In this document: in pieces, positions 1 to 9,013 of the stretch | How positions within the stretch are numbered: the stretch's first letter is position 1 | Layout of the letters: the number at the start of each line of letters is the position of its first letter | Virus record (IMG/VR): IMGVR_UViG_3300001844_000164 | Span: 1-54,565 of that record | Length of the DNA stretch: 54,565 nucleotides | Direction: 5' to 3' (one strand) | Source: a virus | Program-made: the position numbers and the translations under genes | The notes under the pieces: model-generated | The model's input: only the letters and a program-made list of their open reading frames with translations | Database searches by the model: none | What the model was told of the DNA's origin: nothing

Positions 1-77
1 CCCCCGACCAACCCACCCCTACCCACCCCCTGGCCGGGGTGCCCCCGGCCCCCCGGAAGCCGGGCCGCCGGCTGCTG

Positions 78-111
78 GCGCTCTCTGGCCACAGAGCGCG
101 GTGCGTTTTTT
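78..111 (+). terminator. Putative rho-independent terminator
   Basis: GCGCTCT (78-84) and AGAGCGC (93-99) form a 7-bp stem with an 8-nt loop, followed six bases later by a run of six T (106-111). If the contig closes into a circle or permuted form, it would end the transcript of the terminase small subunit gene at the right end of the window. The gap between stem and T run makes it weaker than the other terminators here. The remaining bases 1-142 are C-rich and hold no convincing gene. Confidence 0.5.
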
Positions 112-142
112 CGTTTTCGCTACTCCGTTTCCCGGCACCCCC

Positions 143-171
143 TTGTCCGGCATCCGGAAATCCGGTACACC
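143..171 (+). promoter_or_regulatory. Late-type promoter P1
   Basis: TTGTCC (143-148), a 17-nt spacer and TACACC (166-171), preceded by CGGCACCCCC. It is one of nine sites in the window with CCTTG (once CCTTA), an exact 17-nt spacer and TA at the start of the -10 hexamer. Only 5 nt separate the -10 element from the ATG at 177, so transcription should begin at or very near the start codon. Confidence 0.7.
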
Positions 172-176
172 AGGTC

Positions 177-404
177 ATGCCTCTCCTCTCCCGCGAAATT
201 TCCCCCGAGTCCGATTGCTGCCAGCCCGCGATGACGCACGTCCAGCGCGGAGCCCAGGCCGACTGCACCGAGTCTTCCTGCCGCCCGACCTCGTCGGCGC
301 CCGCGTGGAACTCGCAGCATGCGACCGCCCGCTCCGCCGGCCAGGCCGGCTCGAAGATGAGCGCCTCCGTGTTCGTCACCCGCGGCCGCCAGGCTTCGGA
401 CTGA
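177..404 (+). CDS. Hypothetical 75-aa protein, leaderless
   Basis: I do not recognise this small protein. It is supported by context and composition: the ATG lies 5 nt after the -10 element of promoter P1, and the third codon positions are almost all G or C, as in the real genes around it, while the other frames lack this bias. The product is rich in Ser, Ala and Cys with no membrane segment or clear domain. Longer in-frame extensions to position 39 run through the promoter and terminator and are unlikely. It lies between the terminase small subunit (across the contig ends) and the first fibre gene. It could be a small structural or regulatory protein; no function is assigned. Confidence 0.5.
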   Translation: MPLLSREISPESDCCQPAMTHVQRGAQADCTESSCRPTSSAPAWNSQHATARSAGQAGSKMSASVFVTRGRQASD

Positions 405-500
405 CACTTGCCCGCCGGGGGTTGCCGCGGCCAGGCCAGAGGCGACCTTCCACGACCTCGACGAGCTACCGCGCCCCGGCGGGCTCGACTCGGCACCCCC

Positions 501-529
501 TTGTGCGGTATGGCGCGCCGTGATACATC
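501..529 (+). promoter_or_regulatory. Late-type promoter P2
   Basis: TTGTGC (501-506), 17-nt spacer, TACATC (524-529), preceded by CGGCACCCCC exactly as in P1 and P3. Six nt separate the -10 element from the GTG start at 536, implying a leaderless mRNA for the BppU-like gene. Confidence 0.75.
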
Positions 530-535
530 GAGGGC

Positions 536-895
536 GTGCAATCCTTCGTTATCAAGGCGAACGACTCGAAGCCTGACCTGGTGGCTACGCTCGAGGACGC
601 TTCCGGCGCGGTCGACCTGACCGGCGCGACGGTGCAGTTTCGCCTGGCGTCGACGACTGCGGTGACGTCGGACTGCGGCGACACCCAGTACAAAAAGAAC
701 GCGGTGCTGTGGACCAAGTCCGGCCTGGTGACGAACGCCACGCAGGGCGCGGTCAAGTTTGTCTGGAGCGCCGCGGACACCGCGACGCCTGGTTTCTATC
801 TCGGCGAATTCGTCGCGACGTTCACCGGCGGCGCGAAGCAATCCTTTCCGACCTCGGGGTACATCCCGGTCATCATCAACGAATCTCTCTCGTAA
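536..895 (+). CDS. BppU-like baseplate/appendage N-domain protein
   Basis: A 119-residue protein starting with GTG 6 nt after promoter P2. The order of an N-terminal strand (FVIKANDSKPDLVATL), then VDLTGATVQFRL, then a C-terminal part with GFYLGEFVATF resembles the Ig-like N-terminal domain of BppU-type phage upper baseplate proteins. In those proteins the domain anchors appendages. Here the gene consists of that domain alone, so it may be a small adaptor or decoration protein for the fibres encoded next. The stop is followed 6 nt later by the next start, so the two genes are probably co-transcribed. The fold assignment is from sequence pattern only. Confidence 0.7.
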   Translation: MQSFVIKANDSKPDLVATLEDASGAVDLTGATVQFRLASTTAVTSDCGDTQYKKNAVLWTKSGLVTNATQGAVKFVWSAADTATPGFYLGEFVATFTGGAKQSFPTSGYIPVIINESLS

Positions 896-901
896 CCAAC
901 C

Positions 902-1297
902 ATGCCTAAATCCACCTACCTCGCCAACAAGCTGCTCGACCTCCCGGTCGGCGCTGTCGCCTTCACCGCCCCCGCGACGCTTTACTTCGCGCTCTACACC
1001 TCCGCGCCTGGCGTGGGTGGCGGTGGAACGGAAGTCACGGGCGGCAGCTACGCCCGCGCTTCGCTCACCAACAACACGACGAACTTCCCGGCCGCCTCTT
1101 CTGGCTCCAAGTCGAACGCCACGGCCATCACTTGGACGACGGCGAGCGCGTCCTGGGGCGTCGTGACGGCGGTGGGTGTGTTCGATGCCGCCAGCGCCGG
1201 CAACCTGCTCTACTTCGCCACGATCTCCTCGAAGACGGTCGACGCGAACGACACCGTCTCGATCCCGGTCTCGAACTTCACGCTGACCGAGAGCTGA
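902..1297 (+). CDS. Phage structural/fibre-associated protein
   Basis: A 131-residue beta-rich protein with the pattern LYFALYTSAPGVGGGGTEVTG near residues 28-48, typical of small virion proteins of unknown exact role found beside phage fibre genes. It resembles the product of 36196-36615 in the second fibre cluster (IALYTSA, NEVSGTNYSAGG), so the two look like paralogues. It follows the BppU-like gene by 6 nt with no promoter of its own. No catalytic motif or membrane segment is visible. The family resemblance is clear; the function is inferred from context. Confidence 0.65.
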   Translation: MPKSTYLANKLLDLPVGAVAFTAPATLYFALYTSAPGVGGGGTEVTGGSYARASLTNNTTNFPAASSGSKSNATAITWTTASASWGVVTAVGVFDAASAGNLLYFATISSKTVDANDTVSIPVSNFTLTES

Positions 1298-1311
1298 TCG
1301 CCTGACCTGCG

Positions 1312-4300
1312 GTGCAAGCCGACGTTTCCAATACGTCGGGCGCCGTCAGGCTGGCCCCGCCAGACTCGGGCCAGGCGATCACCGCCCCTTCCGCGTCGAC
1401 GACTCACGTCGCCGGCGCGGAGGCAGCGGCACTCTCCTCTCCCGCGCCCGCGAGGGCGTCGACAGTCGCCGGCGGATCGTCGGTCGAGGTCGGCTCCCTC
1501 CAGGTCACCGCCAGCGCGCCAGCGCGCCCGGCGACCTCGTTGTTTGCTGACCTGGCTGCCAGGATCGCCGGCACGGTCCGCAACGCAAGCGAGGCGTTCA
1601 TCGATTTCGCGCACGCCGCCGCCCGGGCTCTGCTCACGATCGGAGCCAAGACGGTAGGGGTTGCCGTGGTTGCCGTGACGACCGTGGCGGCGGTGTTGCG
1701 CGTCCCCCGTCTGCTCGGGCCCTCGTCATCCGGTTCGTCCGTCGTCTCGTTCCTGCTGCGGCGGACGGCCCTGCTCCTGGCATCCGTTGCCGGAGGCACG
1801 ACCCTCGCCGCGGGCGTGGCCTTCCGGCACTCGGTGACCGGGTCTTCGGCCGGGAGCACCGGGGTCTCGGTCAACCTGGTTTCCTCGGTCCCGGTCTCTC
1901 CGTCCGTCTCCGGCGGGTCCACCCCCGTCTTCCGGGCGTTCTCCTCCGTACCGCTCGCGGCCGCTCCGTCCGGTTCGTCGTCCATCGCGGTGTCGTCCGT
2001 ATCATCTGGCCGGATACAGGCGGCCCAGGTGGGGTCGACGAACGTGTCGATCGGGGCGTTCGCCCAGTTGACGTCCCAGTTCTCGAGCGACGGGCTCACC
2101 GGGGTTTCGATCTCCGCGGTGAAGGATGCGATCAATGGGGTCGCGATGACCGGGTCGTCCCTGGTCGGTGTCGAGCTTGCGTCGTTCTGCCGATCGACTG
2201 CGTACTCGGTCGGGTCTTCCTCGGTCTCCGCTGCGCCCGAGGTGGCGATGCTGCTCCCGTCCGGCTATCTGGAGATCTTCGGATACGGTCTGCTCGAGAC
2301 GTCGGATAGCCAGTTCCTGGTCCAGTCGAACGACCTGCTGTTTGATGGCAGCACGTCGGTTTCCGCGTCGGTGGCTGGGTCCGTTCGCCTGGCGTTCGAT
2401 TCGTCCGGCGCCACGTCCGTTTACATCCGCGATCGGTTCTCGGTTTCGGCAAGCGGATCAACGGGTGTTGCGGCTTCGCTTGCAGCGTCGGCGCCGCTTT
2501 CCGCTTCCGCTTCCGGTCAAGCCGGCGTCGCCACGGCCGCTTTTGTGGTCAGGCCGCTGTCCGGGTTCGAGGGATTGCTGTCCTCCGACGGAGAGCTGCT
2601 GGTCGACTCCGGAGGCGCGCAGCTCATCGCCAGGTCTCATCGCGTCGGGGTTGATGGGTCCGCTGCCGCGTCGGTTTCCGTCGCAACGTCTGCGGCGGTC
2701 AGCGTCCCGTTGTCCGGGACCACGGGCGTCCTGGTCGGGCTCAACGAGTCGGTTCCGATTCAGGCCACGGTCTCCGGCGCGTGCGCGGCATCGATTCAGA
2801 CCGCGGCGGCGTGCTCGTCCGCGTCGTCCGTTTCCGGGGCCACATCAGTCTCGTCGGCCCTCTTCAGGTCTCGTCCAGTTGCCTGGTCCTCTTCCGGTTC
2901 AACGTCCGCAGCGTTTATTCCGGCGTCGGCAGTTATCGTTGGCTTTAATTCTTCGGGGTCTAATTCAATCTCGATCGGCTTTGCCGGTGATGTGATCGCG
3001 CCGGCCTTTTCCGGGACCACGTCAGTTTCCGCGTCGGTCTTCTCGAGCGTTCCCGTTTCGTTTGTTTCGATTGGGTCGACCGCGGCATCCGCCGTTTCGG
3101 CCCGCGTCGTTCTGCTCGATGCGCTTGGCGACCTGGTGACCGACGCCGGGGAGGCGATTGTTGACCAATTTGGCAACCCTCTCGGCGTCCCCGGCAGCGT
3201 CGGGACCGCCGGATCTTCCTCGGTGTCAGTCTCGAGGGTTGACGCATCCGTCCGCCTTCTGGCGTCGGCGTCCGGCTCATGCTCGACCTCTGCATCGATC
3301 GTGGACAGCCGGCTTGCATCGGCATCGACGGCCGGGGCGACGTTCGTCTCGGCGCAAACGAGCCGCTTCCGGCGCACTCCCGTTTCTTCGGCCGGGGCGA
3401 CGTCAGTCTCGGCGGCTACCGTTGCTGACGTGCGGCCGGCGGCATCGGCGACAGGGGCTGCATCAATCTCCACGTCGCTGTTTGCGACGGTCCCGCTGTC
3501 GGCTTCAGCCTCCGGGTCTTCGTCGCCGGCGTTCTCGCTCACCGGCGGCAGTTCGTCGTCTGTCGCCGTCGCCGGGTCCTCCCTGGCATCGTTCTCCCTG
3601 GCGTCCTCCGCGCCCATCTCGGCGTCTGTCTCTGGCGCCACGTCCGTCGTTCCGTCGGTGCCGACGTCGTCTGTCATCCTGTCCGGGTTTCTGGACGCAT
3701 CCCCCGGCGGTCTCCTGGTCGGGTCTGATGGCGGATACCTGGTGGGCGACGGAATGGTGCTCGAGGGGGCGACGGCGGTTGCCGCGGATACGCAGTCCCA
3801 GACTCGCGCCCAGGTCACCGTGTCTGGGGTAACGTCAACCACGGTTTCCGTTGCGGCGCTGGCGCCCGTCGCAATGGCAACTTCCGGTTCCACGTCGGCC
3901 GCCGGATCTCTGTTCACGTCGGCGCTCCTTCAGGCGGCATCGGCCGGGTCAAGCTCGGTTGCCGGCGACACGTCCTCGTCAGCCCGGGCGTCCGTTTCCT
4001 CGGCCGGCAGCACCTCGGTTGCGGTCACTACCGCTGGCGCCGGGACCAATTCGGTTGCCCTGGTTGGCTCCACCTCGGTCGCTGCGGCCCCCGGAGTGGC
4101 CTCCCGCCGCGGTTTCTCGTCCTCCGGGTCGACATCGCCGGCGGCCACGGTCTTTTCCAACGTCCCCCTGGCTTTCAGCTCGTCCGGGTCGACGTCAATA
4201 GCTGCTGCGGCTCCCCAGGTTGAGTATCTGTTTGACGGATACCTGCTGACAAGCGCCGGGGATTACCTGGCGACCTCGTCCGGCGATCTCCTGGTCGGCT

Positions 4301-7300
4301 CCGGGCAGGTTTTCGACGGGAAAACGGTCCTGGATTGCACCCTGTCGTCGGTTTGCGCGGCGCCTACGTCGATTTCAGGCTCCTGCGCGGTGTCGACAAC
4401 GACCGCGGTGCTGGTCCCGGTGGCGGTAGCGGCGTCAGGGGCAACGGGATCGTCGATTTCAGTCTTCGCGTCGGTCCGGGCGTCGTTTTCGGCGACTCTG
4501 ACCACGACTCTGGCCGCGACTCTGGCCTCTCATCGCCGCGTTTCGGCCTCCGTCGCGGGTTCGTCGTCCGTTTCTGCGGTAGCCTACGGGTCAGTTCCCA
4601 GCTCCGCGGCAGTTTTTGGATCTTCCGTCGTTTCCGCAGTCGTTTCAGGGTCAGTTCCAGCCTCCGCGTCTTTGTCCGGGTCCACTTCGGCCTCGGCTGC
4701 GACGCAAATTGCGACCGTTCTTTCCGTCTCGAGCTCCGGTTCGTCATCGGTGGCTTCGACGACGTCTGCGAGCGCCCCGGTGATCTTCTCATCGGCTGGC
4801 TCGTCGGCGGTTACCCTGGCCCCGCAGGGAAGCAACCTCATGTCCGCCTCATCCGCGGGGTCCACGACAGTTTCTGGCGCCCTGGTCGGATCTGTTCCGG
4901 AATTCGGCACCTCCGCAGGGTCCACGTCGGTGTCGGTGACGACTACGGCGGCGGCATTCGTCGCAGCGTCGTCGTCCGGGTCGACCTCGGCCAGCATCAG
5001 CACCGCGTCAGCGGTTCCGGTTACGGCTTCCTCTTCTGGCTCTTCGACAGTCGCCGCAACGGTCAACGCCGCCGGCGTCAATTCCTGGAACTCCTCGGGC
5101 TCAACGTCGGTTTCGGCGTCCATCGCTGCGGCGGCGCGAACGGCGTTCGCTTCTTCTGGCTCAACCTCCGCCGTCGTCACCGGCTCCGCGGCCGGCGTAT
5201 TGTCTGGCACCGCGTCAGGCGCCACGACGGTCGCCGGCGCTGTTTTCGCGTCAGTTCCCGCGCCCACCGCTTCGTCTGGATCAACGTCTGCCACGGCGAG
5301 CATCGCGGCCGACGCCAGGGCTTCCGCCGCGGTCTCCGGGTCGACGTCTCCCGCGTTTTCTGTCGCGTCCTCGGTCCCGGTCCAGACGGCCGCATCGGGC
5401 GCTACGTCGGTCGCAATCACCGCGCCGTCGGCAGTCACGTTGCAGGACGGATTCTTCACCACGTCTGACGGCCACCTTCTTCTCGCTTCCGACGGTTCAT
5501 ACCTGGTTGGTGCGGGCCAGGTCTTCGACGGAGCGACTGCGGTGGTTGCGGACACGCGGGTGACTTCGTCCGTGTCTGTGGCGTCGTCCGGTTCGACTTC
5601 TCTGGCGGTTAGCGCGATCGCCACGACCCCGGTTGCGGCGGCATCCTCCGGCGCCACGTCCATCTTTGTGACGCCGATCGCCAGCGTTTCAGCCTCTGCT
5701 TCGGTGACCGGGAATTCCGCGCCAGCGTTTTCTGTTTTCGATTCCAGGCGTGCTTCCGTTTCTGCGTCTGGCTCCACTTCGGTCTCTTCTGCGATTGTTT
5801 CGGCGGTTCCGATTTCGGTGTCTCTTTCTGGTTCCTCGGCCGTCTCGGCGACTAGCGTTGCCTCGGTCAGGTCTTCGTTTTCATCGTCCGGAGCCACGGC
5901 GGCGTCTGCGTCAACCGCCATCTCGGCGAGCATTCAGGCGAGTGCATCCGGGTCCACTTCGGTCGCCGGCTCTACGGTTTCCGACGTTCGTTCGCTGTTC
6001 TCTTCGTCTGGCTCAACGCAGATTTCTTTTCCGCTCCTCGGCTCCGTTCCTTTGGCCGGAACGTCGGTCGGATCAACGTCAGTCGCCGGAATCCTGGTCG
6101 GCGCCGTCCCGGAAAACTCCGTCTCATCCTCCGGGTCGTCTGCGGTCACGTTCAACGTCGTCGGAGCAGTTAGGCCGCCCCTGGCCCTGTCCGGCGCAAC
6201 CGCGGCATCAGCCACGACCGCCATTGCTGCGGCCGTTTCGGCATCCTCTTCCGGATCGACGTCAATACTGGCTGCTTTTTCTGGTACAGTACCTGTTGCT
6301 GCGACTTCTGTCGGATCGTCGGCTCTTTCGTTTACGACTGCCATTGCCGCCAGGATTTCAGCAGCATCGTCCGGCTCCGCGTCGGTTGCGGTTGGGACGG
6401 TTAGCGCGTCGACAACTTCGTCCGGGTCGACTTCCGGGTCGACCAGCGTCACGGGAAATGTCGCCGCTTCTGTACCCATCACGGCTTCCTCGGCAGGGAA
6501 CTCAACCGCATCGGTTTCTACGGCTGCCTCGGCCACTATCCAGGCAAGCTCGGCTGGGTCCTCCGCGGTAGTGTCCAACGCGGTCGGAGCCGTTCGCGTC
6601 ACGTTTGGTTCCACCGGAGCCTCCTCTGTTTCCGCTTTGCTGCCCGGTTTCGACGGGCTCCTGGACGGATTCCTTCTCACTTCTGACGGTCACCTGCTTC
6701 TTGCCTCCGACGGTTCCTACCTGGTTGGCGCGGGTCAGGTTTTCGACGGGTCTACGTCGCTTCTCGTCGACACGCGGATCTCTTCATCCGTCCCCGCGGC
6801 GTCATCTGGTTCAACATCGGTCGCCGCGAACGCGATCGCGAGCACTCCGGCAATGGCGGCGTCCTCCGGCGCCACGTCAGTCTCTGCCACGGCGATCGCC
6901 ACCGTGCGTGCGGTGGCATCCGTCTCCGGCGCTTCCACTCCGACCTTTTCCGTCGCCGACGCCAGGCGGGCGGTCGTCACCATCTCCGGGACCTCGTCAA
7001 TTTCAGCCTCGGTCTTTTCGACGGCCCCTGTCGCGGCGTCTGTTGCGGGTTCCTCCTCGGTCAATGCGACGGCGATCGCTTCAGTCAGGTCCTCGCTATC
7101 CTTGTCCGGGTCCACGGCGCTTTCGGCGACGACTGCGGTCTCGGCAACCGCGTCGGCGTCTTCGTCCGGATCGACGTCGGTTTCTGGAACTACCGTGGCG
7201 GCAGTTCCTGTTTCCGCGTCGTCGTCCGGTGCGACGCAAGTCATATCTGCACCTGCCGGAGCCGTGTACCTGGTGGGCGCTTTGTCCGGGTCCACCGCCG

Positions 7301-8553
7301 TGTCCGGCATCCTGGTCGGTTCTGTCCCCACCACCTCGGTCTTGTCCGCCGGCGCGACTTCGGTCGCGTTCAACACGATCGCGGACGTCCGTCCGTCGTT
7401 CGCGTCGTCTGGCGCCACCACCATGTCGTCGACGACAGCCATCGCCGCCGCCACCGCCGCGAGCTCCGCCGGATCGACGACCGTTTCCGCTGCGTTCTAC
7501 GGCAGCGTCTTCTTGTCGTTCACTTCCTCTGGGTCGACGACCGCCTCTAGTACTGTCGTCGCCGCGGCGCGCACTTCCTACACCTCCTCCGGAGCCACTT
7601 CGCTCTCCGTCGGTGCAGTCAACGCCACCACCACTTCCTCCGGATCAACTTCCGGGTCCACGACGGTCTCCGGAGCTATCTCCGCAGCAGTTCCTGGCGC
7701 CGCATCCATCTCCGGCTCCACCGCGGTTTCCGCGGCGACTGCGGTTTCGGCCCTGGTTCTCGCCAGCTCGTCCGGCGCAACGGTGCCGGCCGCAAACCTG
7801 TCAGGCACCGTCCGGGTCACTTTCAGCTCCGCCGGTGCCACGTCTGTCTCTGTGGCCGCACCGTCGTCCGTTCCTCTCCAGGATGGGTATCTGGTAACCT
7901 CCGACGGTCACTTGCTGCTCGGTTCCGACGGAACCTACCTGGCCGGCTCCGGCCACGTTTTCGACGGCGCCACGTCCGTCTCGGCCGGCACGACGATCGC
8001 GGCGACGATCCCCGCCTCGTCGTCGGGCTCAACCTCTGTTTCGGCTTCGGCGGTCGCGTCTGTTTCGTCCTCTGCGACCTCCGCCGGTTCCACGTCCGTC
8101 GCCGCCTCCCTGGCGCCGCAGGTCCGCGTCACTTTCACCTCCGCCGGTTCTACGTCCAGCGCGGTCACCGCGGTGGCGGCCGCGCCCCTTTCTGCGACCT
8201 CCGCCGGTTCCACGTCCGTCGCCGCCTCCCTGGCGCCGCAGGTCCCCGTCACCTTCAGCTCCGCCGGCTCCACTTCCAACGCGGCCACGGTGGCGGCTGC
8301 GGTTCCGTCCTCTGCGACCTCCGCCGGCTCCACGTCCGTCGCCGCCTCCCTGGCGCCGCAGGTCCGCGTCACTTTCAGCTCCGCCGGAGCCACTTCCAAC
8401 ACCGCGGCGACGGTCGTCGCGGCGGCCGTTCCCGTGTCTATCTCCGGGTCCAACAGCATCTCCGTCGCCTTTGGCGCCGACCCCAAGTCCCTCCTGCTGG
8501 ACAATGGCGATTACTTCGTCACGTCCGCCGGGTCCACCCTTGTCACGTCCTAG
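1312..8553 (+). CDS. Giant 2413-aa Ser/Ala/Thr/Val repeat protein (fibre-like)
   Basis: Starts with GTG 14 nt after the previous stop. After roughly 150 residues that include a hydrophobic stretch (about 104-131), the protein is built of about one hundred repeats of some 20 residues with the core S-G-(S/A)-T-S-V. Nested in these are modules of about 30 residues of the form DG-(F/Y)-x-x-TSDGHLLL-x-SDG-x-YL-x-G-x-G-x-VFDG. Well-conserved modules start at 4234, 5446, 6664 and 7882, which are 404, 406 and 406 residues apart, and diverged copies lie near 2260, 2560, 3112 and 3682. The C-terminus ends with half a module (LLLDNGDYFVTSAG). There is no cysteine-rich or enzyme motif. A beta-solenoid or beta-prism fibre is the simplest reading; a phase-variable or immune-evasive surface filament is an alternative. 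Its 7.2 kb make up 13% of the window. Confidence 0.8.
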   Translation: MQADVSNTSGAVRLAPPDSGQAITAPSASTTHVAGAEAAALSSPAPARASTVAGGSSVEVGSLQVTASAPARPATSLFADLAARIAGTVRNASEAFIDFAHAAARALLTIGAKTVGVAVVAVTTVAAVLRVPRLLGPSSSGSSVVSFLLRRTALLLASVAGGTTLAAGVAFRHSVTGSSAGSTGVSVNLVSSVPVSPSVSGGSTPVFRAFSSVPLAAAPSGSSSIAVSSVSSGRIQAAQVGSTNVSIGAFAQLTSQFSSDGLTGVSISAVKDAINGVAMTGSSLVGVELASFCRSTAYSVGSSSVSAAPEVAMLLPSGYLEIFGYGLLETSDSQFLVQSNDLLFDGSTSVSASVAGSVRLAFDSSGATSVYIRDRFSVSASGSTGVAASLAASAPLSASASGQAGVATAAFVVRPLSGFEGLLSSDGELLVDSGGAQLIARSHRVGVDGSAAASVSVATSAAVSVPLSGTTGVLVGLNESVPIQATVSGACAASIQTAAACSSASSVSGATSVSSALFRSRPVAWSSSGSTSAAFIPASAVIVGFNSSGSNSISIGFAGDVIAPAFSGTTSVSASVFSSVPVSFVSIGSTAASAVSARVVLLDALGDLVTDAGEAIVDQFGNPLGVPGSVGTAGSSSVSVSRVDASVRLLASASGSCSTSASIVDSRLASASTAGATFVSAQTSRFRRTPVSSAGATSVSAATVADVRPAASATGAASISTSLFATVPLSASASGSSSPAFSLTGGSSSSVAVAGSSLASFSLASSAPISASVSGATSVVPSVPTSSVILSGFLDASPGGLLVGSDGGYLVGDGMVLEGATAVAADTQSQTRAQVTVSGVTSTTVSVAALAPVAMATSGSTSAAGSLFTSALLQAASAGSSSVAGDTSSSARASVSSAGSTSVAVTTAGAGTNSVALVGSTSVAAAPGVASRRGFSSSGSTSPAATVFSNVPLAFSSSGSTSIAAAAPQVEYLFDGYLLTSAGDYLATSSGDLLVGSGQVFDGKTVLDCTLSSVCAAPTSISGSCAVSTTTAVLVPVAVAASGATGSSISVFASVRASFSATLTTTLAATLASHRRVSASVAGSSSVSAVAYGSVPSSAAVFGSSVVSAVVSGSVPASASLSGSTSASAATQIATVLSVSSSGSSSVASTTSASAPVIFSSAGSSAVTLAPQGSNLMSASSAGSTTVSGALVGSVPEFGTSAGSTSVSVTTTAAAFVAASSSGSTSASISTASAVPVTASSSGSSTVAATVNAAGVNSWNSSGSTSVSASIAAAARTAFASSGSTSAVVTGSAAGVLSGTASGATTVAGAVFASVPAPTASSGSTSATASIAADARASAAVSGSTSPAFSVASSVPVQTAASGATSVAITAPSAVTLQDGFFTTSDGHLLLASDGSYLVGAGQVFDGATAVVADTRVTSSVSVASSGSTSLAVSAIATTPVAAASSGATSIFVTPIASVSASASVTGNSAPAFSVFDSRRASVSASGSTSVSSAIVSAVPISVSLSGSSAVSATSVASVRSSFSSSGATAASASTAISASIQASASGSTSVAGSTVSDVRSLFSSSGSTQISFPLLGSVPLAGTSVGSTSVAGILVGAVPENSVSSSGSSAVTFNVVGAVRPPLALSGATAASATTAIAAAVSASSSGSTSILAAFSGTVPVAATSVGSSALSFTTAIAARISAASSGSASVAVGTVSASTTSSGSTSGSTSVTGNVAASVPITASSAGNSTASVSTAASATIQASSAGSSAVVSNAVGAVRVTFGSTGASSVSALLPGFDGLLDGFLLTSDGHLLLASDGSYLVGAGQVFDGSTSLLVDTRISSSVPAASSGSTSVAANAIASTPAMAASSGATSVSATAIATVRAVASVSGASTPTFSVADARRAVVTISGTSSISASVFSTAPVAASVAGSSSVNATAIASVRSSLSLSGSTALSATTAVSATASASSSGSTSVSGTTVAAVPVSASSSGATQVISAPAGAVYLVGALSGSTAVSGILVGSVPTTSVLSAGATSVAFNTIADVRPSFASSGATTMSSTTAIAAATAASSAGSTTVSAAFYGSVFLSFTSSGSTTASSTVVAAARTSYTSSGATSLSVGAVNATTTSSGSTSGSTTVSGAISAAVPGAASISGSTAVSAATAVSALVLASSSGATVPAANLSGTVRVTFSSAGATSVSVAAPSSVPLQDGYLVTSDGHLLLGSDGTYLAGSGHVFDGATSVSAGTTIAATIPASSSGSTSVSASAVASVSSSATSAGSTSVAASLAPQVRVTFTSAGSTSSAVTAVAAAPLSATSAGSTSVAASLAPQVPVTFSSAGSTSNAATVAAAVPSSATSAGSTSVAASLAPQVRVTFSSAGATSNTAATVVAAAVPVSISGSNSISVAFGADPKSLLLDNGDYFVTSAGSTLVTS
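4234..7980 (+). repeat. About 1.2-kb higher-order repeats inside the 2413-aa gene
   Basis: The TSDGHLLL/VFDG module recurs at 4234, 5446, 6664 and 7882, spaced 1212, 1218 and 1218 bp. Repeats between modules also correspond by position: for example NATTTSSGSTSGSTTVSG and GILVGSVP occur at equivalent places in the last two full units. This points to duplication of roughly 405-residue blocks rather than only of the 20-residue unit. Confidence 0.8.
8071..8430 (+). repeat. Three 120-bp tandem repeats
   Basis: Three successive units begin at 8071, 8191 and 8311 with TCTGCGACCTCCGCCGG and continue almost identically through CGCCGCAGGTCC. Each unit encodes 40 residues, two copies of the 20-residue protein repeat. 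The near identity at DNA level, including synonymous positions, suggests recent duplication. Confidence 0.85.
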
Positions 8554-8568
8554 AGAATTCAATACGCT
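8540..8568 (+). promoter_or_regulatory. Late-type promoter P7
   Basis: TTGTCA (8540-8545) inside the last codons of the giant repeat gene, a 17-nt spacer and TACGCT (8563-8568). Six nt separate the -10 element from the ATG at 8575. The upstream bases are CACCC, a shorter form of the C-run seen in P1-P5. Confidence 0.7.
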
Positions 8569-8574
8569 CCTGTC

Positions 8575-9012
8575 ATGGCCACCAGAATCAAAGACATTGC
8601 CAGCACGGTCAGCACGCCGACGACCGACGACTACATCGCTCTCGACGGGTCAACGAGCGGCACGCGCAAGATGATCCTTTCGGACCTGCGCGACACGAAG
8701 GGCAATGTGCGGGCGATTCCGCAGAATTCCCAGACCTCTGCCTACAGCCTTGCCGCGGCGGATGCCGGCAAGCACATCTCAATCACGACCGGAGGCGTCA
8801 CGGTTCCGAGCGGCGTGTTCTCCGCGGGCGACGCGGTGACCATCTTCAACAACTCCGGCTCGAATCAGACGATCACGCAGGGCGCCAGCGTGACGATGCG
8901 TCAGGCCGGCACCGCCAACACCGGCAACCGCACACTCGCGCAGTACGGTCTCTGCACCGTTCTCTGCGTTGCCTCGAACACCTTCGTCATCACCGGCAGC
9001 GGGTTGAGCTGA
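8575..9012 (+). CDS. Tail fibre/appendage protein
   Basis: A 145-residue protein probably translated from a leaderless transcript of P7. The N-terminal part (ATRIKDIASTVSTPTTDDYIALDG, then KMILSDLRDTKG) is the attachment-type segment seen at the start of many phage fibre proteins. The C-terminal half is a compact beta domain (SLAAADAGKHISIT, then GDAVTIFNNSGSNQTITQG) common in phage receptor-binding or fibre-tip proteins. The next gene starts two bases after the stop. No enzyme motif is seen. The role in the virion appendage is inferred from these patterns and from the neighbours. Confidence 0.7.
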   Translation: MATRIKDIASTVSTPTTDDYIALDGSTSGTRKMILSDLRDTKGNVRAIPQNSQTSAYSLAAADAGKHISITTGGVTVPSGVFSAGDAVTIFNNSGSNQTITQGASVTMRQAGTANTGNRTLAQYGLCTVLCVASNTFVITGSGLS

Positions 9013-9013
9013 C

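Noticed and set aside
1404-8562. Many open frames opposite or out of frame to the giant repeat gene (for example 2796-3917 and 4584-5933 minus)
   Set aside because: They are shadows of a low-complexity repeat with strong codon bias; they have repetitive acidic or Arg-rich products, no start signals and no family resemblance.
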